From Dicyema japonicum (Eukaryota; Dicyemida; Rhombozoa; Dicyemidae): a DNA stretch of 64,000 nt. The translations under genes were made by a program, and so were the position numbers. Positions 22,344-34,538 of this stretch are shown here, one piece after another. Position 1 is the stretch's first letter; every line of letters begins with the position of its first letter. The notes under the pieces are model-generated. The model did no database searches, was not told the origin of the DNA, and worked only from the letters and a program-made list of their open reading frames with translations. The DNA lies in contig RDEW01000051.1 in the NCBI GenBank assembly GCA_011109175.1, positions 267,812 through 331,811 on the forward strand, given 5' to 3'.

Positions 22344-23070
22344 GGCATGTCAAACTCAAAAAGCTCCCGGGTCCGCATTAGATAATTTGAGTATACAAGC
22401 GGGCCACACTGACAAATCTGAAAAACTCCGTAACCTAATTGATTCATTTGGAAGTCTACTACACACATAGGTGGAACCGAACATTACCATAATCCTCGTT
22501 GAAAACTTTATGAAGTTTGTACACTTTTCAGGAAGGTTTGAATAGAACCCCCACTTATAGGTATTTTTCTGAGTGTAGAATCAGATTGCATTTCTAATAG
22601 TTCCATTTCATGTGTAAGTTGTGACTTCCATAAGCTTGCACACTTGCTGTCGTCACACGAGTGAGTGCTGAGGTTGTCTTGTAATTTCAGATTAAGATCA
22701 CTCAATGTTCAGTAAAGTCCACAGCCAAAGCTAGATCCTGGATCCAAAGGACAGTATCTTTGTTCTGGAAACGTTGGTATATAAGGGCGAGAGTAAAGCT
22801 TAATCATATGAACGTCTTCTGACCACGTGGAAAGCTCATAACCGCTTTCTGTCAATTTTGTTTCAATTACGCGGTCCGCCCCAATGTTGTCGACTGTATA
22901 ACATTCCCATGAGCGAGCACACGTCTGCTAGCAAAGGGCTGCGCGATTGACATGCCTGGTTTACATAATTTATTAACCGCATAACTTGGAGATTAAGTTC
23001 TGTAAGGGGAAACATCCATCCCGTTAAAAAATGCCACTCTGAAGTAAGCACAACAGTGCATTTAATCATT
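22344..23070 (-). mobile_element. hAT remnant (GTF2IRD2/ZBED-like transposase)
   Basis: The minus-strand frame 22705-22508 reads SDLNLKLQDNLS and MELLEMQSDSTLRKI, matching the HLxDLNLKLQG and ELxxLQCDSxLKEK blocks of this transposase group. The left end CAGGCATGTCAAACTC (from about 22344), followed by a CCGGGTCCGCA-type sequence, is a typical TIR for such elements. A second fragment at 23069-22863 carries PLTELNLQVMRLINYVNQ. No complete domain remains. Confidence 0.55.
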
Positions 23071-23209
23071 AATTAAATTTATTGAATCAGAAAACCACCG
23101 TCCTAACCATTATTTAAAAATTAATTAAATTATGTTAATTAAATCCAGAATTTCCAGAATCCAGAATTTTGGAGTTTGTGGGTAGGAGAATCTATCAGAT
23201 ATATATTAA

Positions 23210-23850
23210 TTTTGTTAAGTGAGTCGTAGTAGAATGAATTTCACGGAATCCATGTTGGAATACTCGATTTGGTACAATATTTTTGATTCCTGTTAAGATT
23301 AATTTTTCCATAATTCGGGACAACGCACATAATATTGCAATTGGACGATAAGAAGAGGGATCGTTTGCAGGTTTGTTTGGGCTTCCATATAGAAGGTATC
23401 ATATTGTTGTTCACAGATAGAGTATAAATGTATGATAGGAATTCGGTTGCTTTTTCACCAAGGTGTTTCAGTTCCATCATCGAGACATTGTCAGCACCTC
23501 GGGAACGGGAGTTTTTGAGATCCATGATTGCGTTTCGAACTTCTTGCGGAGTAAAGACAATCAAATCATATGATGGATACAACTTCTGGCTGACTCTGTG
23601 TTCCCTCGAGAAATTTTTATGGCTGATTGCGACATAGTGTTTCATTAAAATATTTGGGTCGATGTTGCTACATCTCTGTCCGTGGAAGGCTTTCTCAGAG
23701 CCTTCATTGCAACGTCTCAAATGTTTAATTTTCTTCCATATCAGCGTCTCGGATGTACTAGAGAATCAATAAGTGACGTCCATCGCTTCTTGATCCTAGA
23801 TTGGGTAACTTGCTTAATTTGTATATTTAAGGTTTTCATTTTTTGGAAAT
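23210..23850 (-). mobile_element. LINE, region before the RT palm (3' part of a split copy)
   Basis: The minus-strand frame 23720-23241 reads LMKHYVAISHKNFSREH-like sequence, FTPQEVRNAIMDLKNSRSRG, and ADNVSMMELKHLGEKATEFL. That is the linker and fingers of the resident LINE, with close relatives at 43420-43700 and 39560-39700. It is probably the continuation of 24289-25265, separated by the SINE-B at 23952-24275. Confidence 0.7.
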
Positions 23851-23951
23851 AGTCATTTGATTAATCCTTTTGCTTCTTTAATTTATTTATTTCTCTGATA
23901 AGTGTTTTTGTATGCATACAATAGCTATTCCTTGTTTGATGACATCCCATT

Positions 23952-24275
23952 ATTAATTTATTAACCCCGGATACACCGAGAAAGAAGGTTAAAGTAAACA
24001 ACTAATTAAGTGTATCCAGTTTCCACTTCTACAGAAACAGAGTCCATCCGGAATCAGCATAAAAAATAAGACGTCCATTACATGCAGTTGTGGAAACCCC
24101 TCCAGTAGAGTGGGGGAGAGCAAATGATCCTTTTTCGTTCCGGCTTGACACTGGGCGTCACCTAGACAGGTGGATCACATGACGCCACTCTAATATGAAG
24201 AGAGAAGAGGAACAAGCAAGCAGAAAACTTCAATCAATTAACCACGCAACACCAGCACCACATGGCGCCACGCGG
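23952..24275 (-). repeat. SINE-B, near full length
   Basis: On the minus strand it runs from CGCGTGGCGCCATGTGGTGC through GTGGATCACATGACG-type core (reverse strand), GGAAACTGGATACAC, and the tail CGGTGTATCCGGGGTTAATA. The flanks ATGACATCCCATT (23939-23951) and ATGACTTCTCATT (24276-24288) match at 11 of 13 positions, consistent with an aged target-site duplication. Confidence 0.8.
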
Positions 24276-24288
24276 ATGACTTCTCATT

Positions 24289-25265
24289 GGAATAAATAGT
24301 TTTCTTGCTTGGAGTATAATGTGGTCAATTGATGAGAGTACCAATGTGTGAAATACTTCCATATTGGTGTCGATGTAATTAGAGAAGTTGGACCAATCCG
24401 CGGTTTTAAAGTTTAAAAAGTGGAATTCTCTGATAAATTTATTTTCAGTGATGATTTTTATCATGATAGGGTTGAGATCACTTCTTAGTTCATATTTTAC
24501 AGTCCAGTTGATGAGGGGGAACATTGATGGGGAACATAAAGAGAGGTCAGAAGATGTAGGTTTGTCTCCTGTTCGAGTAGGTGTTCTTCTTAGTTCATAT
24601 TTTACAGTCCAGTTGATGAGGGGAAACATTGATGGGGAACATTAAGAGAGGTCAGAGGATGTAGGTTTGTCTCCTGTTCGAGTAGGTGTTCTTGTGTTGC
24701 TTTTGGTGTTATTTAGTGTACAAAATTGTCCCAAATTTCTGGCCAGTAGGTTTCCTCTACTGTCTGGTTTCTGGCTTCATACTATAATTGATGTTTGGCG
24801 CTGATGTCACCGCATAGTAGTACGTTTTTGAGGTTTGAGAAATTCTGTAGGTTAGGGTAATACCCACATGGAGAGGAGCTAGTAGGTGGAATATATACAT
24901 TGACAATATTTATAGTTTTCCTAGGAATTCTAGCATTTATGCCAATTAGTTCCAAAGGGTCATCTTCTGGATAGAGTTTTCGGATTTTGTTTGAAATATC
25001 TTCATATTGAATTCCATTTCTTATTGGTGTCATTAGTCCTCCACCAAGCTTTAATTTTTCTGTCTTTACAGATAATGGAGTATCGGGGAAAGGTTGGGGT
25101 TTTCATTTCTATTGAGTAAGTGGCGGACTTCCAGCACCATGTCTCGTATTCCGTTAATATTGATCTGGACCAGGTTGAATTCAGGGATGGGTTGGATTTC
25201 GACATCTCCACACAAAATTAGAGTGTACCTGGAAAACCATCCTTCTTCATGGATAGACAGTTCAT
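24289..25265 (-). mobile_element. LINE, endonuclease part, with internal 105-bp tandem duplication
   Basis: The minus strand begins LILCGDVEIQPIPEFN, then VQININGIRDM (about 25230-25150). It continues with VNVYIPPTSSSPCGYYPN and LKNVLLCGDISAKH (catalytic-domain GDFNAKH equivalent, about 24800). It ends with PTRTGDKPTSSDLSLCSPSM and LRSDLNPIMIKI. The segment 24484-24693 is a direct duplication with a 105-bp period, that is 35 codons in frame. Confidence 0.75.
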
Positions 25266-25575
25266 TTTAACATCATGTGATCCATAACACCACCATACAA
25301 GTGAACCACGCCGTATGATATCTTCACTACGATTGAATGTTGTTTTTAGTTTTCTTTTTTCTGAGACGTTCAAATATGAGACAAAATAAATAAATCAGTA
25401 ATACTAGAATTCTTATCATTGATTTGTTTAATATTAATAAATTAATTATTAATAAATTTTTAAACTTGTTCAACCTTGTAAGTAATGTTAATTCTTTGTT
25501 TTTAAATTTATCTTAGAAAAGTTAATTGAAGGTCAAATTTGAAGTTTTTCCAAGACTTCCCTTGTCTGTTTTATA

Positions 25576-25890
25576 GCTGCGTGGCGCTATGTAGTGCTAC
25601 AGGGCTAATTGATTCAAGTTTTCTGTTTGTTTTGTTTGCTCCTCCATTCCTCATTTTACTTTAGTGGCTTCATGTGATCCACCTGTCTCAGGAGGCGCCT
25701 AGTGCCAGGCTGGCACCAAAAAGGATCATTTGCTCTCCCCCACTCCATCGGAGTGGTTTCCACATTTGCAATGAATGGACGTCTTTTACCTTTTATGCTG
25801 GTTTTGGATGGACATAGGTGACGTTGAGGGACTCTGTTTCTGTAGCAGCGGAAACTGGATACACTTAATCGTTTACTGTTAGCTTCTTTC
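25576..25890 (+). repeat. SINE-B, near full length
   Basis: Starts GCTGCGTGGCGCTATGTAGT, passes TCATGTGATCCACCTGTCTC, CCAGGCTGGCACCAAAAAGG and CAGCGGAAACTGGATACACT, and ends near the TTCTTTC stretch before a clear tail. The order is identical to the copies at 57352-57672 and, in reverse, 23952-24275. Confidence 0.8.
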
Positions 25891-26679
25891 TATAGAAATC
25901 CTTTATGAAGGTTGCTCTACGTCAACTTTAGTAGCGGGTACTTATTAAATACTGAACTTTATCAAATTTTTAGCTCTCTAAGGTTTTCCGATTAATGAAC
26001 CTACATTGTAATATAGGGCTCCACCAATTTATGAAAAAATTCAAAACAGTTTCTCACTTCTTTTATGTGCTCATTTGAGAAAAATATAAACCGCTTATAA
26101 TAGGGCGGACAAAGTCGCCAAGAGCATTGAGAGGAGTAAATCTAAAAGCCATTGACATTGATGCTTCATACAAAGCTTGGAAGACAAAAATTAATTTTGG
26201 AAATTATTTATTTAACCAAGAAATTGGGGGGAAAAGAAAAATAGGTTATGGCTTGTTTTACTCCAAAAATACGACAAATTGCTATAAAGTTCCTTGCCAA
26301 CATTAACCACCACAGATTTCCCAAATGCTTGTGACATAACCCCAGGAAATAAACTATCAGCAAAACCGACTACATTCCGGTCGCAGTGATGAATCCGACT
26401 CTGTCGTTGCCTATAATTTTATTGACACGTTTTGCCTTGAATTTTAAACTTGTCAACAGTCTGTCACTAGCTGCACGTGTATGAGGTTAGTCAATTTGAA
26501 GGCTGAGAAAGAATGTAACAGTGAACCCCTTCATGAGCGGAGACCAATAAAATTAAATCAATCTTATTAAGTCGTTTTTTCTCGATTAAGTGTGGGAGTA
26601 ATCGGTTACCATTCCGTTAGTAGATTACCTGATTTCCAAACAATCAAGTGAGCTAGCACGTGCATGACTCATACACACT

Positions 26680-27180
26680 TCCTGTGCACCTTTTCCGATC
26701 TTCGACCTCATCATCAGAATATTTGAGGACCAGCTGTGAGAGGGGGACTTAGTACCAAACACTATAGAATGCCTTGGGGATATCCAGGCATATCAGATGC
26801 CCCCTGTTACTGATGTCCTCATCTCATTGCTGCGGGAGAAGAAAATACACTCTTCAATATGCAACACAGCCTCTTGAAGATAATCCGTTAGATATCGAGC
26901 ATATCAGCCTATAGCTTAGAGGGTCCCTCCTCGATGTACCAGGTTAAGGACCATCAGAACTCTTCCACCAATCCTGAATATGTCCACACTTGATACTTGC
27001 GCTAAATAGATTTGTAGAACGAATAGTAGGCGTCCAACCTTCATTGAACAACCTCATGATAGTGAAGTCAAAACCAGTGCATTGGCCTGCATTCTTTAAT
27101 TGCCATCCTGATCTCCCTCACCGTGATCTCCTCAACAGCTCTGAGTCCGCCCAAAGAATATTTAATAAGCTTAATTGAAA
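26680..27180 (-). mobile_element. LINE RT fragment
   Basis: On the minus strand the pieces read in order SEEITVREIRMAIKEC (about 27150), YRPICSISNGLSS-like sequence, and LDIPKAFYSVWY (about 26790), matching the D-x-x-KAFD active-site strand. They are separated by frameshifts. Confidence 0.5.
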
Positions 27181-27254
27181 TTTATAGGACCGACGCTTTG
27201 AATTTTGTCAAGTTGATCCTTGAATATTGGGGGAACATCCTCCATCTGGATTGT

Positions 27255-27318
27255 CCAGAAGAATCTTGTTTGCATCCGGCACCATTTTTGTCTGCCAGGC
27301 TGTTGTATTCATTTTTTA
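27255..27318 (+). pseudogene. Fragment resembling a cationic amino acid transporter exon
   Basis: GGCACCATTTTTGTCTGCCA continuing GGCTGTTGTATTCA resembles 30032-30069 of the transporter gene downstream (GGCACCATTTTTTCGGCTGC...), with about four differences and a 2-base gap over some 36 bases. The ORF here even ends SARLLYSF, like the gene's SAARLLYS. Flanks do not match. It may be a small duplicated gene fragment; chance is not excluded. Confidence 0.35.
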
Positions 27319-27379
27319 CTTAAAAATTATGAAAATATATAATTAATTTTACTGTCTATTATGAATGTAAGTTTTTATT

Positions 27380-27610
27380 GTTAGGGTTGGATTTAAGGTT
27401 ACGGTAAGGGTCGGGGTTATTTTGAAATTATGGTGAGATTTAGGGCTGCACTTAAGGTTTTGGTGATGTTGGGGGTTAAATTTAAAGTTATACTAGTCTT
27501 AAGGTTGAGGTGTAAGCTAAGGTTAGATTCAGGGTTATGGAAAGATTTAAGGTAAGTGATTGGCTTAGGTTAGATTTGACGTCATGGTAGGGTTAGTTGG
27601 GGGAAGATTG
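27380..27610 (+). repeat. Degenerate GT-rich, telomere-like tract
   Basis: About 230 bases are built from variants of GGTTA, AGGGTT and TTAGGG-like words (for example GTTAGGGTTGGATTTAAGGT at the start), with G on the plus strand throughout and almost no C. It resembles a decayed interstitial telomeric repeat or an old GT-rich satellite. Confidence 0.55.
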
Positions 27611-28131
27611 ATCTGACCTATTAATCGCTCAGTGTAGGTTTGGCATTTGCAATGTATGTTTACAAATAGTGTTATCTGGTTGTTTATCTTGATGGTTTCC
27701 AATTTATGGTATGTGGTTAGGGATCATTCACGCGTGAGATTGTTGTACGATAGAACCTTCCTAATCCGCCATAAAAGGGCTTAAAATACACAAATCCATA
27801 AGAAATTCTCGATTCTGACTATATATCTTAGGTGATTGGTAGACATATCTTCTCAAAATGCTTCGTCGATGAGTATTCTGTCACATAGATTCTTATTTTA
27901 CTAAAGACTGTTAGCAAAAAGGCTTTCACCTCAAATCTTACCACTAATTGTATGCAAAGTGTGATACTACCACGAAATGTAGATTATCACAAATCACGTT
28001 CCACACGAATGCAGATAATAAATTTTTAAAATTTCATTAAAATTTAATTATTTTTATTCATCAACTTATAATTTTGAATTTTCAATTACGAGGTCACTTT
28101 ATGTGGATAATTTCGTTCAATATAAAAATTA

Positions 28132-28425
28132 ACCGGGTGGCATAGTGGTTAGGTGTCGGGCTAAAGTGGCTTAGGCTACGGGTTCGATTCTCGCTGCTGT
28201 TCACCTGGTGGAAAATTCCACGCATCTACGATGTGGAAAGGGCTTGACGAGTGACGCCGTCATCAGTGGATACTCACTGCGGAACTGGATTGTCTAGAAA
28301 GGACCCACACACAAGAAAAAGAAATTAACTGTTCTTTACTTAAATAAAGATTGTGTCCTGCCTATGCGGAGCTATAAATATTATGGCTCTCGTGAAAAGG
28401 CTGCATTATTATTATAAAAATTAAT
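28132..28425 (+). repeat. SINE-A, full length
   Basis: The tRNA-derived head has a perfect A box (TGGCATAGTGGTTAGG) and a B box (GGGTTCGATTCTC). The body is TTCACCTGGTGGAAAATTCC, then GACGCCGTCATCAGTGG. The tail region is AACTGTTCTTTACTTAAATA, then TGTCCTGCCTATGCGGAGCT, ending in ATTATTATTAT. Copies: 13856-15345 (split) and 44755-45068 (reverse). Confidence 0.9.
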
Positions 28426-28435
28426 AACCCCCGAT

Positions 28436-28805
28436 ATACGGGAAAGAGGTTAAGAGTTAATTAATTTCTAATTAGACTATATTCCAGCACAAGATTCATC
28501 TGACGGATCTCTGGGAGAATATGCTCTCAGCTGTGACGTTCTTGTTAGCCTCATGTTTCTTTCACTCAAGGGGACCGGAGATAAATAGGGTATATTCAGT
28601 TCCCACGGTCGGAGTGAGACACGTCCTTTCCAAGCAACCAGTCCACTCAGGAACACCAATGAAGTAGGGAAGAGAGCGATCTTTGGATCCCACTACATAG
28701 GCGTCTCTTGAGACAGCTGGGTCACATGACGTCTCTTAGTATCATAAGCAGGCATAAGGCGGTAAGAAATCCTTGGACGGCGTGGGAATCGAACCCACAA
28801 AGGAC
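28436..28805 (-). repeat. SINE-B-like element with tRNA-like head
   Basis: The left end AATAACCCCCGATATACGGG is the reverse of the SINE-B tail. CAGTTCCCACGGTCGGAGTG follows at about 28589 and GCTGGGTCACATGACGTCTC at about 28708. The right end carries GGAATCGAACCCAC, a reverse-strand B box. It shares head type with 1262-1585 rather than with the short SINE-B copies. Confidence 0.65.
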
Positions 28806-28863
28806 CCTTATCTATAATATAATAATCAGCGGAAATATAAGTGGAAACACGTGAATTATTTAA

Positions 28864-30836
28864 ATGAACAGAATACTTTCAGCATTCACCAAAAAAAGCT
28901 TCACCGAAACAGTAACAAATTTAGAACCACGGAACCGTTATATTACTCTATTTCAGCTGACATTGATGAGTTCTTGTTGTCGTCAATTTAGCCGTCGGTT
29001 GTATCATGGGGTCAGGAGTCTACATGGCTTCGGGGATTATGATCAACAAGCAGGCGGGACCTTCTTCAATATTTTCATTTTTATTCGCCGGAATTATGGC
29101 CATTTTGTTCGGTATTTGTGCCTTTTGTAACCACAGGACTCATCTACGCGGAAGTGGGGACCAGGATGCCAAGGTCAGGCTCGTTCTATGCATTTGGATG
29201 CGCCGTTTACGGGGATATGATAGGATTCATCATCGGCATGCATTTTTTCGTATCATATACGTTTGGTTTGTGCACGTGGTTATCATAAGCTGGGGTCACA
29301 GTAGTTAAGTCATTGTCGTTCTACATCGACTCTCTGTGCTACAATGCGATATCTCATTATTTCTCGACTGTCAGACTCCCAGATTCCTACTATTTTGAGG
29401 ATTCCCTGAACCCCATGCCGCTGTTCATAGTCATTTTACTAGCCTGTTGCTGCCTTGGCTTATTCCTAGTCATGTTCGTTTTTAAATCAGAAAATTCAAC
29501 CAAAGTGGCTATTATCCTCGTTTTTATCAATCTTCTTGTGCTGCTGACTGTCATAATTGGGGGGTCTCAGCTAACCAATCCTACGAATTGGAGTTTGAAC
29601 GCAGTACTTGTATTTGATCATATTAGCCTAACAAAACGGACAAAACCAGTTTTGGAAATGGGGGATTCATGCCATACGGGGTCTCTGGGATATTTGTGGC
29701 TTCTCTGGGGGCCTTCTTTTCTTTATCGGGGGTTGAAATAATCGCCGTCATCGGTTTGTGATTTAAATTCATAGGAAGCTGGAGACGTGATAGATCCCAT
29801 CAAGACTATCCCCAGGAGTACTATTCTGTCCATTTTGATAGCGACTATTGCCTACATTTCGACCACCGCCGTCATCTCCCTGATGATGCCGTATTATAAG
29901 ATCGACGTGAAGGCCCCATACTCAGTGGCATTTTTCAAAAAGGGGAACATGGCGCTAAGCTACATCGTCTCGGTGGGATGCATTTGTGGATTGGCCTCAA
30001 AGTCGTAGTTCTGCCTCATTTCCAGTTTATATGGCACCATTTTTTCGGCTGCCAGGCTGTTGTACTCAATGATCCTCGACGGGTTCCTTAAAAAGCTGCT
30101 GTATCACACAAGCGGAGACAAGATGATCCGCAATTCCAGTTTACTGTTCTGTCTTGTAATAGGTTTATGTTATTCTCAACTCAAGGCCTGTTATCCATTT
30201 TCATCACCACTGAGACAGCCCTGGGGATCAGCGAGATCTCCGTTCTGGTCCCGACCATCATCCTGGATATCATGATAATCAATATCCGGTAGTGTTGCAT
30301 CACGTACCTCAGATATTCGAGGAAACCATTCCTTCATAAGAGAGATGACGAATGCGAAGATCTGTTGACAGAGAAACAGATAATAATCGCACGTGTCATG
30401 ACCGCTATTGCTAGTATTTTTGCAAAGTCTTAAATAAGCCTTATTCTCCCTGGCAACTTCTATTTTGATTCGGTTTCTCCGTCGAATCTTTCTCTGCGAT
30501 ATTCCGCCATCTCTTTGCTAGTTTCAACGTGCGTTGCCTCCCTCATTGCAGTCCACAGACTCCCGAAGATAGAAGACAGTCAAGTCTACATGGTCTTAAT
30601 TCTCGAATTCTTGTAGACTCCAATGATTCCCTTTCTTCCGATACTCTCCAATTTCTTCATATTTATTCTCCTCGTTTACATTGATGAAGTGACTTGGAAG
30701 TCCTACCTTATCATTTTCGCCCTGAGTAAGGGGGTTGCTGATGGTTTTAGTATTTATCGTTTACTTGGTTTCAACAGTAATTGATGTCATGAGGCAGTTA
30801 AAGAACGAGAAATTCGAAAATAGGACACAAAATTAA
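28864..30836 (+). CDS. Cationic amino acid transporter (CAT type, SLC7 family), eleven exons
   Basis: Multi-pass plasma-membrane transporter for basic amino acids. ATG at 28864, TAA at 30834-30836. Ten GT-AG introns of 22-25 bp: 28970-28991, 29112-29136, 29266-29289, 29604-29626, 29754-29778, 30002-30025, 30163-30185, 30289-30312, 30593-30616, 30726-30750. Joined exons follow CAT-1 from end to end: FQLTLMTVGCIMGSGVYMAS, GLIYAEVGTRMPRSGSFYAF, GNGGFMPYGVSG, GDVIDPIKTIPRSTILS, SLMMPYYKIDVKAPYSVAF, and TPMIPFLPILSNFFIFILLV near the C terminus. Every listed junction keeps frame. The one blemish is at 30427-30438, where TAA lies in frame inside a 12-base GT...AG segment. With that segment removed the protein is 573 aa. 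So either the gene is nonsense-mutated there or something unusual is excised. Confidence 0.88.
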
Positions 30837-30949
30837 TTTTATTAATACTTTTAATTTACGTTATTAATAATTTTAATATTAATTTTTTCCCACTGTCGTG
30901 CACATTTCCCGAGGAATGCCTGTTTCAACGTGACGTTGGAAAAGGCACT

Positions 30950-31335
30950 TTCCTCTGCTGGCCGCCACTGCATTTTGGAGCCGACTGGTCTCACCCGAGA
31001 GGATGGTAGCATTCCCTTTTGCTAACCTGGTTTGGGACGCTACATGTGTGGATACCTAATCTCCGAAGAATTTGGAAGCTTCAGTCTCGGACCCAGGTTA
31101 TCCTTCTAAACAATCCGAGGGTCAGAAGAGAAGGAAGTATAGAAGCATATCAGAGGATCACATGTTTATCCCATTTGCTGTTGAGACGTCAGGAATCCTT
31201 GACTCATAAGCGGACGATCTAGTCCGCATGATCGGCTCAATGATCCAAAGGGATCCAGATGCAGGGGAGTCATTTACTTTGATGTCCAATCGCTTCTTTG
31301 TTGTCAACAAAAGTCAGTACCACAGCTTCTTTCAC
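30950..31335 (+). mobile_element. C-terminal fragment of a GVQQG-type RT element
   Basis: The plus strand reads KRRKYRSISEDHMFIPFAVE, then TSGILDS, stop, ADDLVRMIGSMIQRD, the KY...F.PIAVET block. The closest relative in the window is the minus-strand segment 40470-40280 (EDHLFVSFAVET, DDLVRRIGFMIQR). The two share the motif around GGACGATCTAGTCCG. RT domain absent. Confidence 0.6.
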
Positions 31336-31479
31336 CTCGTTTGTCAGGAATTTCTCTTCAATGCTGATCAAAGGTAAACTTGAAAGGCTGATTTGACATC
31401 GAAGACCTCAAATATGTTTGTATGTCTTAAATTCGAAAAAGAACGTTCTCAGCTAGAATTGAGTACCCAACTGTGAGTA

Positions 31480-31885
31480 ATAAACGAATGCAAAAAGTTG
31501 GAAAAACGTCCCATCCAAGCTCAACTAATGAAGCAAGAAAATCCCTCCCATTTTTTGGAAAAGTTATTTTCCACCTCGGAAAAGTGTATGACATTCGACG
31601 ATTTCTAGATAGAGAGAAGAAGAGATCTCGTCAGTCTCAAATGGTTAGCTGACACTGTCGTTTAAGGTTTTCAAATGTTCCTTGTTTTCAGCATCAATTG
31701 AATCCAGCTTTACCAAGAATGACAACTTCACAGCGAGCCTACGAATGGTCTTCAGTCTCTTGGCGATTTCATTTATTGTTCTTTTTTATTTCATCGACTT
31801 CTGATAAGCCTTCGACTTTCGCACTCTTTCCAGGCATCATTTTCTTTCGCCTGACTCTTGGCAAGGGTACATTCTACTTCTGACA
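31480..31885 (+). CDS. Possible small gene with a C-terminal membrane segment, cytochrome b5-like?
   Basis: An open frame from ATG at 31489 (MQKVGKTSHPSS) reads FFGKVIFHLGKVYDIRRFLD, similar to the VI...GKVYDVTKFLDEHPGG strand of cytochrome b5, but the heme-binding HPGG is not there. Removing a 23-bp GT-AG intron (about 31646-31668) keeps frame into SLRMVFSLLAISFIVLFYFI and a stop near 31804, which would be a tail anchor as in microsomal b5. The middle is too short for a full b5 fold, so this may be a decayed copy or an unrelated protein. Confidence 0.3.
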
Positions 31886-32800
31886 GTATTCTGATGCCGA
31901 ACCGACTGTCATCTGCTAATGTCCTCAGATTTCTTTTTCTCATTCAAAATATGTTCACAGGATTTCTGATGCCCGTCGATTAAAACACGTGCGCCCCAAT
32001 TATTCAGCGGTGTCAATAGAACATGGTGATCGCTAGCAGTCGATCTTGTCTATAGTGAAAAAAATCGACAAAAAAGTGAGCATAGCTTAATAACGTGAAC
32101 TCTTCCACACGAGACTGGATGGCTATCGAGTCAGAGTTTTTTGATAGAAAAATGATTTTAAAATAAATTTGAGTCGTAAAGATTATTCTCCTAATTGCCA
32201 CGGCTTTCTGTGTTTTTGTTCAGAAATCTTGAAAACGTATCAAGCGAATCAGTCCTAAAGGATACCTTGCGTCCCTTTGAGACATTTTCATGGCCACCTC
32301 CGGAAAACAGTGGGATCGCTGATGAATCTTCTAGGAGAAATTGTTAGAAGCTGGGATCACTCAGTTAGTTGGCTTAACGCTATCTTTTTTGTGGTCTTTG
32401 GGTTTTAAATATACAAGAATCATCAATACATATTGGGGGAAACAAGGTCAATAGGTGATCCCCACTACCCCTAGTAGCCTTTTACAGGATTCGACGCACT
32501 CTATCTACTCGATTATGAGAGTTGTACTCAATATTGTGATGTCAATGAAAAGATGCTGAGTTTTTTTTCTCTTATTTACAAAACGCCCGATTCAGCGATA
32601 AGAACTCAAAATGAACTTATTCTTGCATTGAAAGTGATTTTGTCGGTTTAAACCAAATTTTTATAGTTTTAGGCGTTAAAACTTCTGCCGTGCTTTATTG
32701 GGTTAATAGGGCGGCTTGCAGCAAGGGAGAGTCTAGATTGGCACGATGGCTTTCCAGAACATTGGGTTTGCGATCATGATGAGTAACTCCCATTGCGTGC
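31886..32800. other. Unassigned region
   Basis: No gene or repeat family was recognised on either strand in these roughly 900 bases. Confidence 0.3.
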
Positions 32801-32809
32801 TCAATAAAT

Positions 32810-33095
32810 GGGGGATTGCGAAAACTGAAGGAAACCTTGCTTGTATGCAATGGGACACGAAACGAGATTACGCCTATACAACGCGTCGGTCAAGCATGTA
32901 GTGCTCTACAACGCGAGCACGTGGGTCTGTTCAGAGACCGACTCTTTCCACCGAACGCAATTGAGGCAAACAATGTCTCCGCTCTGAGAATGGGTTTGGG
33001 GCCCCATATAATGCGGCCATGGAGAACTTCTCGTCTGACAACCCCGATTCGTGGACAACCGAGAACCTCCTAAAGGTTGGGAGAAGATCTGGGTT
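32810..33095 (+). mobile_element. LINE RT C-terminal fragment
   Basis: KHVVLYNASTWVCSETDSFH, then RTQLRQT (about 32892-32975), corresponds to the LLYNxSTW...DSFHRxQLR block near the end of RTE- or L2-like ORFs. It is related to the remnant at 441-560 (SFHRSQLRIW). Frames are broken. Confidence 0.55.
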
Positions 33096-33368
33096 GAATA
33101 CGAGAGCTTACGTAATTTATGTCTTTAATCCTTATTTTCCCGCTTTATTTCTTTCTCAATTCATCTCGTTCAGTTTACATCTCATTTTGATCGGAAACTA
33201 TAAAACTAATCAATAATAGGAGTTATGCAGGAAATAGCTCTTCCCTTTAATATTTCCTGTCTCCTTATTGCCACTCCTTTTTGCATGTGAAAAGGGAGTG
33301 GCCACTTTAATAGCCCAATCAACAGTCACTAGTTAGAGTAGGGTTAACTTTATTAGTCGTAAACCAAT

Positions 33369-34538
<1,170 letters not shown>

